Below, in pieces: positions 16,855 through 25,718 of a stretch of DNA of 35,764 bases. The notes under the pieces are model-generated. The model was not told the DNA's origin. It did no database searches and saw nothing but the letters and a program-made list of their open reading frames with translations. The stretch spans positions 1-35,764 of the forward strand of contig PTKE01000014.1 of assembly GCA_002937585.1 (NCBI GenBank), in the 5' to 3' direction. The translations under genes were made by a program, and so were the position numbers. Numbering within the stretch: the stretch's first letter is position 1; every line of letters starts with the position of its first letter. Source of the stretch: Alphaproteobacteria bacterium MarineAlpha9_Bin6. Its GTDB lineage: Bacteria > Pseudomonadota > Alphaproteobacteria > UBA7887.

Positions 16855-17709
16855 TCAGGAACGTAGAGCCCTGACTATCCATGTGCCAAAACGCATGCGC
16901 ACACCTGTCGGGCCCTCATATGGCTTGAGCGCTTTCTGTATGACCTCGAGACACTGCTTCTTTGTCTCGTTATCCGCCAGAGCAAACGGTTCCGACATAG
17001 GGCCCATTTGAGAAATAAAGTCGGCCGCATCTATCACGTTCTCGCCGAGACTGTGATCTATATCGAAGCGCTCAAGCTCAATGCTGGTCCATCCCGCCTC
17101 CCCCAATATTTCTCGGACACGAGCCTCCCTCTCCATAGCGAATTGACCTGGTGCGTCGTCCTCGGGCGGCGGCGGAATCTCAAGAAACGCCTTGGATGCG
17201 CCGGTGGGAATACGGATCCACGGGTTGTCTTTACGGTCCGCCCAACAGACATAGGCAAGACGTCCTCCCGATCGCACAGCACTATGGAAATTGCGGAAGG
17301 CGGCAATAGGATCCTCGAAAAACATCACACCGAAGCGGCTGAAAACCGCATCAAAAGTACCTTTCGGGAATGCGTGCACTTGAGCATCCGCTTCAACAAA
17401 TGCGGTTGATTGCGCAGATACAGCCTTGGCCCGAGAGATGGCCATTTGCAGCATCGGACGAGATATATCAGCTGCACGTATTTCTCCCGTAGTTTTAACC
17501 CGATCCGCTAGTGCCAAGGTCATGGTCCCTGTACCACAACCGATTTCCAGTATCTTCTCACCCGGCTGAGGATTGAGCGCCTCCATCGCCTTCTCACCAA
17601 AAGGCCCCAGCATCGCATCGATTTCCGGCTGCAAATCAACCCAGAGCTTACCCTTTATGTCATTCCAGAATTCCTGCTGGTCCAGATTGGCTGTAGGAAA
17701 CTCGAACAT
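16855..17709 (-). CDS. Class I SAM-dependent methyltransferase
   Basis: A 284-residue methyltransferase. The SAM-binding glycine-rich loop is L-E-I-G-C-G-T-G-T (motif I, near residue 55), the acidic end of strand two is in A-A-D-I-S-R, and the motif around A-D-A-Q and FDAVFSRFGVMFF matches motifs II and III of the ubiquinone/menaquinone methyltransferase-like group. The C-terminal part after W-A-D-R-K is typical of small-molecule methyltransferases that are not UbiE. Substrate unknown. It lies just downstream of tRNA-His on the same strand. Confidence 0.87.
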   Translation of the reverse strand: MFEFPTANLDQQEFWNDIKGKLWVDLQPEIDAMLGPFGEKAMEALNPQPGEKILEIGCGTGTMTLALADRVKTTGEIRAADISRPMLQMAISRAKAVSAQSTAFVEADAQVHAFPKGTFDAVFSRFGVMFFEDPIAAFRNFHSAVRSGGRLAYVCWADRKDNPWIRIPTGASKAFLEIPPPPEDDAPGQFAMEREARVREILGEAGWTSIELERFDIDHSLGENVIDAADFISQMGPMSEPFALADNETKKQCLEVIQKALKPYEGPTGVRMRFGTWIVRALRS

Positions 17710-17749
17710 CGGCTATCGGCTCCGAAAAGTTCGTAAATTATGGAAAAAG

Positions 17750-17827
17750 TGGGGCGAGTGAGCGGGATCGAACCGCCGACTTCCAGATCCACAATCTGGC
17801 ACTCTAACCAACTGAGCTACACTCGCC
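17750..17827 (-). tRNA. tRNA-His (anticodon GTG)
   Basis: The minus strand reads GGCGAGTG, TAGCTCAGTTGGTTAGAG for the D arm, CCAGA-TTGTGGA-TCTGG for the anticodon arm, and CGGCGGTTCGATCCCGC for the T arm, closing with CACTCGCC. The anticodon GTG decodes His. An extra 5' G faces C at position 73, the identity mark of tRNA-His, and the 3' CCA is encoded (17750-17752). The track frame at 17713-17943 that crosses it is spurious. Confidence 0.97.
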
Positions 17828-17837
17828 AACAATACGC

Positions 17838-17867
17838 TCTGTACCGGCGCCAGGCGGGCCCCGTCAA
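17838..17867 (-). promoter_or_regulatory. Probable sigma-70 promoter of tRNA-His
   Basis: On the minus strand TTGACG (17862-17867) and TACAGA (17838-17843) are 18 bases apart, with a G/C-rich spacer. The -10 ends ten bases before the mature tRNA 5' end, a normal distance for a stable RNA. Confidence 0.4.
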
Positions 17868-17997
17868 GCTTTACGCCATGTTTAATTAAAATTATATTGC
17901 GTAAAAAAACGCCTTCCTGCCTATAGTTTTTTCTGCTCCGCACGTCTTAATATTACAGATATTACGGAAATTGCATCTAAGACGAGCTTTTGCATAA

Positions 17998-18417
<420 letters not shown>

Positions 18418-18507
18418 CCTGCCGATCCGCCCTAGACCATGATGCCTCAAACGTGATGGGTTAATAAGTGGCAACAGATGGTACAAAAACTAATATCACC
18501 GTGGGCT

Positions 18508-18572
18508 AGAGGGCTATCAATATATAGCTCTGGTGTTGGGGATAGGAGTTAACGTTATCCAGTTTCACTGGA
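18508..18572 (+). promoter_or_regulatory. Two hairpins in the glnB-glnA intergenic leader
   Basis: The first hairpin pairs AGA..GCTAT (18508-18517) with ATAGC.TCT (18524-18531) around a GG bulge. The second is TCCAGT-TTC-ACTGGA (18558-18572), a perfect 6-base stem with a 3-base loop. They sit 50 to 115 bases before glnA. They could be processing sites that set the glnB:glnA ratio or a weak attenuator; neither has a proper T-run. Confidence 0.35.
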
Positions 18573-18624
18573 AATTCTATTTAGGAACGGCAATACGCAG
18601 TTAAGGGAAGGTGGAGTCAAAGCC

Positions 18625-20037
18625 ATGGCTGACGCGGTAAAAAAAGTTTTTGAAATGATCAAGGATCACGATGTCACATTCGTTGATCTTCGGTTTACTG
18701 ATCCAAGAGGAAAGTGGCAACACACGGCGCAAACAGTGAGCACTTTCGGAGAGGAAGTGTTCGAAGATGGCATTATGTTCGATGGCTCCTCCATCGCAGG
18801 CTGGCGGGGCATTCAAGAGTCCGATATGACCCTAATCCCTGATGCCACCACGGCGACACTTGATCCATTCACGGCACAACCATCCTTAGTGTTGTTCTGT
18901 GATGTTCGTGAGCCGGTTTCCGGTCAAGCGTACACGCGAGACCCGCGCTCAACAGCGAAAAAAGCCGAAGCTTATTTGAACTCCACCGGGCTAGGGGATA
19001 CTGCTTACTTTGGTCCTGAGCTTGAATTTTTTGTCTTTGACGACGTTCGGTGGGACGTGTCGATGAACCATACTTTCTACCGTATTGATTCCGAAGAAGG
19101 TCCCTACAATACGAGAAGTAAAATGGAAGGCGGTAACCCAGGCCATCGTCCGCCAATTAAAGGTGGTTATTTCCCAGTAGCACCCGTCGACTCACTCTCA
19201 GACTTGCGTGCTGAAATGGTAAGCACGCTCATTGAGGTTGGGGTGGAAATGGAGAAACACCACCACGAGGTAGCACCGTCACAAAATGAACTCGGTTTGA
19301 AATTCACAAATCTGGTCCGTTGCGCAGATAACGTCCAATTATATAAGTATATCGTACATCAAGTTGCTCATTCGTACGGTAAAACCGCAACGTTTTTGCC
19401 GAAACCGGTAATTGATGACAATGGTTCCGGAATGCATGTGCATCAATCAATTTTTAAGGATGATAAACCAACGTTTGCGGGTAATGGGTATGCCGATCTT
19501 TCCGAAACTGCTTTATTTTACATCGGCGGCATTCACAAACATGCGCGCGCATTTAACGCTTTCACGAACCCCACTACCAACAGTTACAAAAGGCTGATCC
19601 CTGGATTTGAGGCCCCGGTGCTTCTGGCGTACTCAGCCATCAACCGATCGGCGGGCTGCCGGATACCATTTACGGTCAGCCCCAATGGGAAACGCGTCGA
19701 AGTCCGCTTCCCCGATCCTTCCGCCAATCCGTACCTCGCTTTCAGCGCGATGCTCATGGCTGGAATAGACGGGATCCAAAATAAAATCCACCCCGGCGAA
19801 GCTACAGACAAAGATCTTTACAATTTGCCACCCGAGGAACTGCAGGATATTCCGACAGTCTGTTCAAGCCTACGGGAAGCTGTCAACGCTCTCGATGAGG
19901 ATCGGTCTTTTCTGACCAAAGGTGATGTTTTTACGGATGACCAGATTTCTGCTTACATCGAGCTAAAATGGGAAGAAATTTATCGGGTTGAGCAAACGCC
20001 ACACCCAGTCGAATTCGATATGTATTACAGCGTTTAA
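18625..20037 (+). CDS. glnA: Type I glutamine synthetase
   Basis: A 470-residue GSI-beta enzyme joining ammonia to glutamate with ATP, working as a dodecamer in the cytoplasm. Visible motifs include FDGSSIAGW, the FGPELEFF metal-binding segment (Glu in E-L-E), H-H-H-E-V-A, the H-V-H-Q-S segment, and N-R-S-A-G-C-R-I-P. Tyr399 in D-K-D-L-Y-N-L-P is the adenylylation site used by GlnE. A purine-rich AAGGGAAGGTGGAG precedes ATG 18625. It is 207 bases behind glnB and ends at a strong terminator, so the two form the usual glnBA unit. Confidence 0.98.
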   Translation: MADAVKKVFEMIKDHDVTFVDLRFTDPRGKWQHTAQTVSTFGEEVFEDGIMFDGSSIAGWRGIQESDMTLIPDATTATLDPFTAQPSLVLFCDVREPVSGQAYTRDPRSTAKKAEAYLNSTGLGDTAYFGPELEFFVFDDVRWDVSMNHTFYRIDSEEGPYNTRSKMEGGNPGHRPPIKGGYFPVAPVDSLSDLRAEMVSTLIEVGVEMEKHHHEVAPSQNELGLKFTNLVRCADNVQLYKYIVHQVAHSYGKTATFLPKPVIDDNGSGMHVHQSIFKDDKPTFAGNGYADLSETALFYIGGIHKHARAFNAFTNPTTNSYKRLIPGFEAPVLLAYSAINRSAGCRIPFTVSPNGKRVEVRFPDPSANPYLAFSAMLMAGIDGIQNKIHPGEATDKDLYNLPPEELQDIPTVCSSLREAVNALDEDRSFLTKGDVFTDDQISAYIELKWEEIYRVEQTPHPVEFDMYYSV

Positions 20038-20054
20038 ATCAACGAAAAAAGAAA

Positions 20055-20107
20055 GCCAAGGTCTGCGCCCCGTGGATCATCGGGCGCGAGACTTGGCATT
20101 TTCCTTT
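20055..20107 (+). terminator. Rho-independent terminator after glnA
   Basis: Arms GCCAAGGTCTGCGCCC (20055-20070) and GGGCGCGAGACTTGGC (20082-20097) are nearly complementary over 16 bases with an 11-base loop, followed by ATTTTCCTTT. It starts 17 bases after the glnA stop. Confidence 0.88.
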
Positions 20108-20190
20108 AGTCTTCTCATTTCGGTTAGCTAAACCCCGTTAGAGTGGCCTAGGTCGGGAAACGTGTAAGGCCTAATTATTTCATTACTACC

Positions 20191-20580
20191 TCATAGCCGC
20201 TCTATTAAACGTGGCTGTCCTTTTTCATTAACAGCAACATAAGTAAACAAACCTTCAGTCACGACAATCGTTTCACCAGATAGCTGACGCTCAACTGCAG
20301 TTATAACCTCGACCGTAATAGAGGTGCGGCCAACTCGAACTACCCGTGCATAATTACTAACGATGTCACCAACTTTGATTGGTTTATGAAAAGACATCGC
20401 CTCGAGCCCTACTGTTGCTGTACGGCCCTTTGTGCGTTTAGACGCAACTATAGATCCCGCAATATCCATTTCAGATAGTACCCATCCACCAAAAATATCG
20501 CCTGAGGGGTTTGTGTCCGCCGGCATCGCGACGGTACGAGTGGCAAGCTCATCAAGATTAGAGCGCTGTTCAGAAGACAT
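20191..20580 (-). CDS. Acyl-CoA thioesterase, YciA-like hot-dog family
   Basis: A 129-residue hot-dog-fold thioesterase that hydrolyses acyl-CoA to free acid and CoA. The YciA/BACH signature is clear: R-T-V-A-M-P-A-D-T-N-P-S-G-D-I-F-G-G-W near residues 15-33 (catalytic Asp in G-D-I-F), then a long central helix (LSEMDIAGSIVA) and S-F-H-K-P-I-K-V-G-D. It diverges from parE with about 104 bases between the starts and is likely a single-gene unit. Confidence 0.92.
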   Translation of the reverse strand: MSSEQRSNLDELATRTVAMPADTNPSGDIFGGWVLSEMDIAGSIVASKRTKGRTATVGLEAMSFHKPIKVGDIVSNYARVVRVGRTSITVEVITAVERQLSGETIVVTEGLFTYVAVNEKGQPRLIERL

Positions 20581-20672
20581 GCAACTCTAGTTTATATATA
20601 AATAAATACCATAGCTTGTTGGTTTAAGCACAGCACCTACCAAATATACCTTTCCTTTAGACTCCGTACCCC

Positions 20673-20678
20673 TATATT
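20673..20678 (+). promoter_or_regulatory. Possible -10 element for a leaderless parE transcript
   Basis: TATATT ends six bases before A of the parE ATG, so a transcript from it would start at or near the start codon. No Shine-Dalgarno sequence precedes ATG 20685, and the -35 region (CTTTCC) is poor. This is suggestive only. Confidence 0.3.
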
Positions 20679-20684
20679 TTGACT

Positions 20685-22649
20685 ATGAATAACCTTTTTG
20701 ATCCTAAATTTTCTCCATCGCAAAGTGAGTATACCGCTAAGGATATTGAAGTCCTGGAGGGGCTAGAGCCCGTACGCCGAAGGCCAGCAATGTACGTCGG
20801 TGGCACAGACGAGCGGGCATTACACCATCTCGTAGCCGAGTTACTTGACAACGCAATGGACGAAGCCGTGGCAGGCCACGCTAGTTTTATCGACCTAGAG
20901 CTTACAGGTGATGGTGCAATTACCGTGCGTGACAACGGTCGGGGGATACCTGTTGATCCACATCCAAAAATAAAAAAGAAATCAGCACTAGAGGTTATTC
21001 TCACAACACTCCATGCAGGTGCAAAGTTCTCGAATAAGGTCTATCAGACCCCAGGCGGTCTCCATGGGGTTGGCCTGTCAGTCGTCAATGCTCTTTCTGA
21101 ACGATTAGTCGTGGAAGTGGCCCGTGATCAGAAACTTTGGCGCCAATCATACAAGCGTGGCAAACCTGACGGACCGCTACAGCAGATAGGAACCATCAAG
21201 AACCGGCGTGGCACCAGCGTTACCTGCTACCCCGACCCACAAATATTTACTACCAGTATCAACTTTCGACCAGCCTTGCTTTACCGTATGGCACGGTCCA
21301 AAGCCTATTTATTCCGCGGAATTGAAATCCGTTGGCGTAGTGACGAAAAATGGATCAAAAAGGATGCAGGTACTCCATCCAAAGCGACGCTTACTTTCCC
21401 CGGTGGACTGAAAGATTTTCTTCTCATTGAAACCGATGACAGAGAAATGGTCACTTCAGTTCCATTCACCGGCGAAGCGAAACTTACCGAGGGCGGGACG
21501 GTAGAATGGGCTGTCTCCTGGCCATCCGACGACGGAGCCTCATTTCTGCACTCCTATTGTAACACTGTACCTACTCCAGAAGGTGGTAGTCATGAAACGG
21601 GATTTCGCACTGCATTGACTCGCGGGCTCAAAGCCTATGGTGAGCTTGCAAAAGTAAAACGTGCCAACCAGATCACTGCCGACGACATATTAACCAGCAC
21701 CTGTGGAATTTTATCGGTATTCATTTCCGAACCGCAGTTTCACGGCCAAACTAAGGAACGTCTAAATTCTCCTGAAGCGGCTAAGATGGTCGAAAGTTCA
21801 ATCAAGGATCATTTTGAACATTGGCTCACCCAGGATCCCGAACTAGCCAATACCTTGCTCTCTCGTGTCCTGGATCGAGCCGAAGATAGGCTCCGCCGCC
21901 GCCAAGAACGTGATGTAAAGCGTAAAAGTGCTACCCGCAAACTTCGCCTTCCAGGTAAACTCTCTGATTGTACTTTAGCGGAGGCAACTGGAACTGAAAT
22001 TTTTTTGGTTGAAGGTGATTCAGCAGGCGGATCCGCAAAAGCCGCACGTGATCGAAAAACGCAAGCTGTTTATGCTCTGCGCGGTAAAATTCTCAATGTC
22101 GTGAGTGCCAGTCAGGACAAACTGCGTGGCAATAAAGAGCTCTCTGATCTGGTGCTAGCTCTCGGATGCGGCACTCTAGATAGCTATGATGGCAATAAAC
22201 TGCGTTACGAGCGGGTTATCATAATGACCGATGCGGATGTCGATGGCGCCCATATTGCCTCATTATTGATGACTTTTTTTTACTGCAAAATGCCAAATTT
22301 AATTTCTGAAGGACATCTATTTTTAGCTCAACCACCACTTTACCGACTAAACCACGGAGCAACTACTGTCTATGCCAGAGATGATATACATCTCGAAGAC
22401 CTTCGTTCTCAAACGTTTAAAGGAAAAGTCGACATCAGCCGCTTTAAGGGGCTTGGTGAAATGCCACCGGCACAGCTGAAGGTAACAACCATGGCTCCTG
22501 ACACGCGCACGTTACTCCGGGTCGTACATGAAGATGCATTCAAGACACTGACGGCCCAAAGGGTGGAGGCATTGATGGGACGCAATCCGGAACATCGACT
22601 TGAATTCATTCAAAAAAACGCAAAATTTTTCAGTGAACTCGACGTTTGA
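20685..22649 (+). CDS. parE: DNA topoisomerase IV subunit B
   Basis: A 654-residue GHKL ATPase/TOPRIM protein that with ParC unlinks replicated chromosomes. The N-terminal ATPase domain has R-R-R-P-A-M-Y-V-G-G-T-D, the LLDNAMDEA metal-binding Asn, D-N-G-R-G-I-P and G-G-L-H-G-V-G; the transducer follows; the TOPRIM domain has E-G-D-S-A-G-G-S-A and D-A-D-V-D-G-A-H, and F-K-G-L-G-E-M near the end. The length and D-I-E-V-L-E-G-L-E-P-V-R-R-R-P with T-D-E-R-A-L-H-H-L favour ParE over GyrB (about 800 residues). The track begins at TTG 20679; ATG 20685 is more likely. parC is not in the window. Confidence 0.95.
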   Translation: MNNLFDPKFSPSQSEYTAKDIEVLEGLEPVRRRPAMYVGGTDERALHHLVAELLDNAMDEAVAGHASFIDLELTGDGAITVRDNGRGIPVDPHPKIKKKSALEVILTTLHAGAKFSNKVYQTPGGLHGVGLSVVNALSERLVVEVARDQKLWRQSYKRGKPDGPLQQIGTIKNRRGTSVTCYPDPQIFTTSINFRPALLYRMARSKAYLFRGIEIRWRSDEKWIKKDAGTPSKATLTFPGGLKDFLLIETDDREMVTSVPFTGEAKLTEGGTVEWAVSWPSDDGASFLHSYCNTVPTPEGGSHETGFRTALTRGLKAYGELAKVKRANQITADDILTSTCGILSVFISEPQFHGQTKERLNSPEAAKMVESSIKDHFEHWLTQDPELANTLLSRVLDRAEDRLRRRQERDVKRKSATRKLRLPGKLSDCTLAEATGTEIFLVEGDSAGGSAKAARDRKTQAVYALRGKILNVVSASQDKLRGNKELSDLVLALGCGTLDSYDGNKLRYERVIIMTDADVDGAHIASLLMTFFYCKMPNLISEGHLFLAQPPLYRLNHGATTVYARDDIHLEDLRSQTFKGKVDISRFKGLGEMPPAQLKVTTMAPDTRTLLRVVHEDAFKTLTAQRVEALMGRNPEHRLEFIQKNAKFFSELDV

Positions 22650-22714
22650 GAAACTATGTCAAATTGCTATTAACCAAATCAAATAAAACTTCGTGCACAA
22701 CATCCATAGAATCG

Positions 22715-22732
22715 TGAAGCGCTTCATATAAT
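22715..22732 (+). promoter_or_regulatory. 12-base palindrome abutting a consensus -10 box
   Basis: TGAAGCGCTTCA (22715-22726) is a perfect palindrome directly followed by TATAAT (22727-22732). No good -35 lies 17 bases upstream. The arrangement suggests a regulated promoter whose operator lies in the spacer, upstream of the helicase gene. Confidence 0.35.
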
Positions 22733-22789
22733 GTGCTTAAATTCGTCATAAAAAAATCCAACTTTTTGACAACCACTCATTAACTTTCA

Positions 22790-22817
22790 TTGACATGCAA
22801 TCATACCAACGTATATA
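22790..22817 (+). promoter_or_regulatory. Sigma-70 promoter upstream of the DEAD-box helicase gene
   Basis: TTGACA (22790-22795) and TATATA (22812-22817) are 16 bases apart, a near-consensus pair. A transcript would start near 22825, giving a leader of about 75 bases before ATG 22900. Confidence 0.6.
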
Positions 22818-22899
22818 TGGCCAAGTGTTTTCTACTATATGGCGCGTCGATAACTCAGCGCATCTTTTTCCATTACTTTACACGTATTAACGGGCATAA

Positions 22900-24339
22900 A
22901 TGGTGTTCGAAGAACTGGGGCTTGGCCCTGATATTTTAAAAGCTGTCGCTGACGCGGGTTACACTGATCCGACCCCCATTCAAGCGCAGGCAATACCCAC
23001 CGTGCTTCAAGGCCACGACGTACTGGGCTGCGCACAAACTGGAACTGGCAAGACCGCTTCTTTCACTCTGCCAATGATAGAAGTCTTATCAAACGGTCGT
23101 GCACGAGCTAGAATGCCGCGCTCTCTGATTCTCACACCCACTCGCGAACTTGCCGCGCAAATATCACAAAATTTCACTACTTACGGAAAATATCACAAAC
23201 TCACGATGGCGTTGTTGATAGGTGGTGTGTCAACGGAAGAGCAACAACGGCGGTTAAGTCGTGGAGTTGATGTTCTGATAGCCACACCAGGTCGCTTATT
23301 AGACTTATTCGAGCGCGGATCCTTACTGCTTAATGACGTAAAGTTTCTGGTCATAGACGAAGCTGATCGAATGCTGGACATGGGGTTTATTCCTGATGTC
23401 GAAAAAATCGTTGGCCTGCTACCAAAAACACGACAAACGATGATGTTTTCGGCCACCCTGTTCCCCGAAATTCACCAATTAGCCGGAAAGTTTTTACTTT
23501 CTCCTAAGGAAATAACAGTGACACCCCCGGCGACTACTGCAGAAACAGTTGAAGAATATTTAGTGAAAGTATCTCCCCGGGACAAAAACAAAACCCTTCG
23601 TTTTCTGCTACAGCACGAGACAATTGAAAACGCGTTAATTTTCTGCAATCGAAAAAAAGATGTAGACCTACTCAATCGTTCGCTTAGACGCCACATGTTT
23701 AGTAGTGCAACACTGCACGGGGACATGGCTCAATCCGCTCGAGAAGAAACACTAGCATCCTTTAAAACCGGTGAAATAAAATTTCTTGTCGCTACCGATG
23801 TGGCAGGACGCGGTTTAGATATTCAAGGGTTAAGTCACGTATTTAATTTTGACGTCCCTATTCATGCTGAAGACTATGTGCATCGAATAGGCCGTACTGC
23901 TCGTGCCGGGAAAACCGGATACGCATTTATGCTAGCCACTCTTGCAGAGACTAAATACATAACGGCGATTACCGAGTTGATCGGACATAATATTTCGTAT
24001 CGCAACGTTCAGGACATCAAAGTACAGGATTCCACAGAGGCGAGTAAGAGTGAGAGTAAGACCAAAACAAAACCGCCTCAGCGGCGGAGTCAGTCTAACA
24101 AGACTGTTAGCAAATCGGCACACATTGAACGAGACGAAAGCAAAAACCGTCCCACCGACCCCATTCGGAACAGGCCGAAAAATAAACCTTCAATAAAAAA
24201 ACAAGAACAGTCTAAGACAGTAAGAGCACCATCAGAACCTAGTACAATTAAACCCTCGCAAACAACTCATCCCCGTGCGGCAGGCTGGGGAGATCACGTG
24301 CCAGCGTTTATACAGGTGCGCAGCCGCGCTTCGAATTGA
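22900..24339 (+). CDS. DEAD-box ATP-dependent RNA helicase, RhlE-like
   Basis: A 479-residue RNA helicase. The motifs follow in order: Q motif (F-E-E-L-G-L and P-T-P-I-Q), Walker A AQTGTGKT, P-T-R-E-L-A, T-P-G-R, D-E-A-D, S-A-T, A-T-D-V-A-G-R-G-L-D and H-R-I-G-R-T-A-R-A-G. The two RecA domains end near residue 365. A Lys/Ser/Pro-rich low-complexity tail of about 110 residues follows, ending in G-W-G-D-H-V-P-A-F-I-Q, a short conserved-looking cap. Such proteins act in ribosome assembly, RNA decay and cold adaptation. RhlE is favoured over DbpA or SrmB by the tail and by the D-E-A-D-R-M-L-D-M-G-F motif. It has its own promoter. Confidence 0.92.
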   Translation: MVFEELGLGPDILKAVADAGYTDPTPIQAQAIPTVLQGHDVLGCAQTGTGKTASFTLPMIEVLSNGRARARMPRSLILTPTRELAAQISQNFTTYGKYHKLTMALLIGGVSTEEQQRRLSRGVDVLIATPGRLLDLFERGSLLLNDVKFLVIDEADRMLDMGFIPDVEKIVGLLPKTRQTMMFSATLFPEIHQLAGKFLLSPKEITVTPPATTAETVEEYLVKVSPRDKNKTLRFLLQHETIENALIFCNRKKDVDLLNRSLRRHMFSSATLHGDMAQSAREETLASFKTGEIKFLVATDVAGRGLDIQGLSHVFNFDVPIHAEDYVHRIGRTARAGKTGYAFMLATLAETKYITAITELIGHNISYRNVQDIKVQDSTEASKSESKTKTKPPQRRSQSNKTVSKSAHIERDESKNRPTDPIRNRPKNKPSIKKQEQSKTVRAPSEPSTIKPSQTTHPRAAGWGDHVPAFIQVRSRASN

Positions 24340-24389
24340 TAGGATTGTGAAATGCTTTTATTGCCAATAACCACGCCATTACATTGGGA

Positions 24390-25718
24390 ATGATTACTGC
24401 ATTTGACGTTGTTTTGCGCGGTGGGACATTGGTTACGAATTCGGCAATCGACATATCTGACATCGGAATTTCCGAGGGACGAATTACCGCCATTGGTAAT
24501 CTTTCCAGCGTCAATACAAACGAGAAAATTGACGCCCGAGGCTTACATGTGTTCCCAGGGATCATCGATAGTCAGGTGCACTTTCGAGAACCCGGGGATG
24601 AACATAAAGAAGATATGGAAAGCGGCAGCAAAGCTGCCGTCCTTGGCGGCGTCACCACCGTATTCGAAATGCCAAACACCACGCCACCAACAACAACTGT
24701 TGAATCTTTTACAGAAAAATTATCCCGCGCAGATGGTCGTTACTACTGTGATTACGGTTTTTTTGTTGGAGCGTGCAAAGAAAATATTGTAAATCTTCCA
24801 ATGCTTGAACGACTTTCTGGTTGTGTAGGTGTAAAAATTTTTATGGGTTCCTCAACTGGAACCTTACTAATCCCTGATGACAATATGCTGAAAGACGTAC
24901 TCTCATCGGGCAGGAGACGAGCCGCAGTTCACGCGGAAGATGAAGACCGATTGAACGAACGTCTTCCCATCAGGAATTCTGGCGGGGGTCCGGAGCTTCA
25001 TCCCCAATGGCGAGATGTCAAGACTTCACTTCTTGCTACAGAACGCCTGATAAGACTGGCACGTACCCATCGGCGACCAGTACATGTACTTCACGTCACA
25101 ACGGCAGACGAAATAAACTTATTACGAAAATCGCGTGACGTTGCCACTGTAGAATGTACGCCACAACACCTCACGCTCGTTGCTCCAGACTGCTATGATC
25201 AGCTTGGAACCTATGCTCAAATGAACCCGCCCATTAGAGATGAAAAGCACCGACAAGGTCTGTGGCGAGGAATTCTCGACGGCACGGTGGACGTGATCGG
25301 CTCCGACCATGCTCCCCATACTCGGGCTGAAAAGGATATGGGTTATCCAAATAGTCCTTCAGGTATGCCCGGCGTGCAAACTTTGCTACCAATCATGCTA
25401 GATCACGTTAACGCGGGTCGCCTCAGCCTAAAACGCCTCGTCGAACTGACAAGTACGGGCCCAGCACGGATTTATGGGGCTGCTCTTAAAGGTGAGATCA
25501 AAGTTGGATATGATGCTGATCTGACGTTGGTGGACCTGGGCCTGAAACACACCATTTCTAAGAATTGGCTGGCCAGCAAATGTGGATGGAGCCCTTTCCT
25601 AGATAAGACAGTAAAGGGGTGGCCTGTAGCCACAATCCTGCGCGGGGAAACTATTATGCGCGATGACGAGATAATTGGGGATCCCATTGGAAAAGCGGTC
25701 ACGTTTCAAGACCCTTAA
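24390..25718 (+). CDS. pyrC: Dihydroorotase (type I) / amidohydrolase
   Basis: About 442 residues of the metal-dependent amidohydrolase fold. The metal-binding motif D-S-Q-V-H-F-R-E-P-G (normally D-x-H-x-H) follows the G-L-H-V-F-P-G-I strand. Here the first His is replaced by Gln, which is unusual. Further ligands are K-I-F-M-G-S-S-T-G (a carboxylated Lys), A-V-H-A-E, V-L-H-V-T-T and G-S-D-H-A-P-H. The protein is expected to interconvert carbamoyl-aspartate and dihydroorotate in pyrimidine synthesis. Because the first His is altered, an allantoinase-like or inactive homologue is possible. The track's TTG is replaced by ATG 24390. The exported-protein gene downstream overlaps its 3' end. Confidence 0.87.
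   Translation: MITAFDVVLRGGTLVTNSAIDISDIGISEGRITAIGNLSSVNTNEKIDARGLHVFPGIIDSQVHFREPGDEHKEDMESGSKAAVLGGVTTVFEMPNTTPPTTTVESFTEKLSRADGRYYCDYGFFVGACKENIVNLPMLERLSGCVGVKIFMGSSTGTLLIPDDNMLKDVLSSGRRRAAVHAEDEDRLNERLPIRNSGGGPELHPQWRDVKTSLLATERLIRLARTHRRPVHVLHVTTADEINLLRKSRDVATVECTPQHLTLVAPDCYDQLGTYAQMNPPIRDEKHRQGLWRGILDGTVDVIGSDHAPHTRAEKDMGYPNSPSGMPGVQTLLPIMLDHVNAGRLSLKRLVELTSTGPARIYGAALKGEIKVGYDADLTLVDLGLKHTISKNWLASKCGWSPFLDKTVKGWPVATILRGETIMRDDEIIGDPIGKAVTFQDP

Noticed and set aside
17713-17943. 76-residue minus-strand ORF
   Set aside because: It lies across tRNA-His and has no protein-like features.
18418-18624. Glutamine riboswitch in the glnA leader
   Set aside because: The known motif is cyanobacterial and its conserved core was not recognised here.
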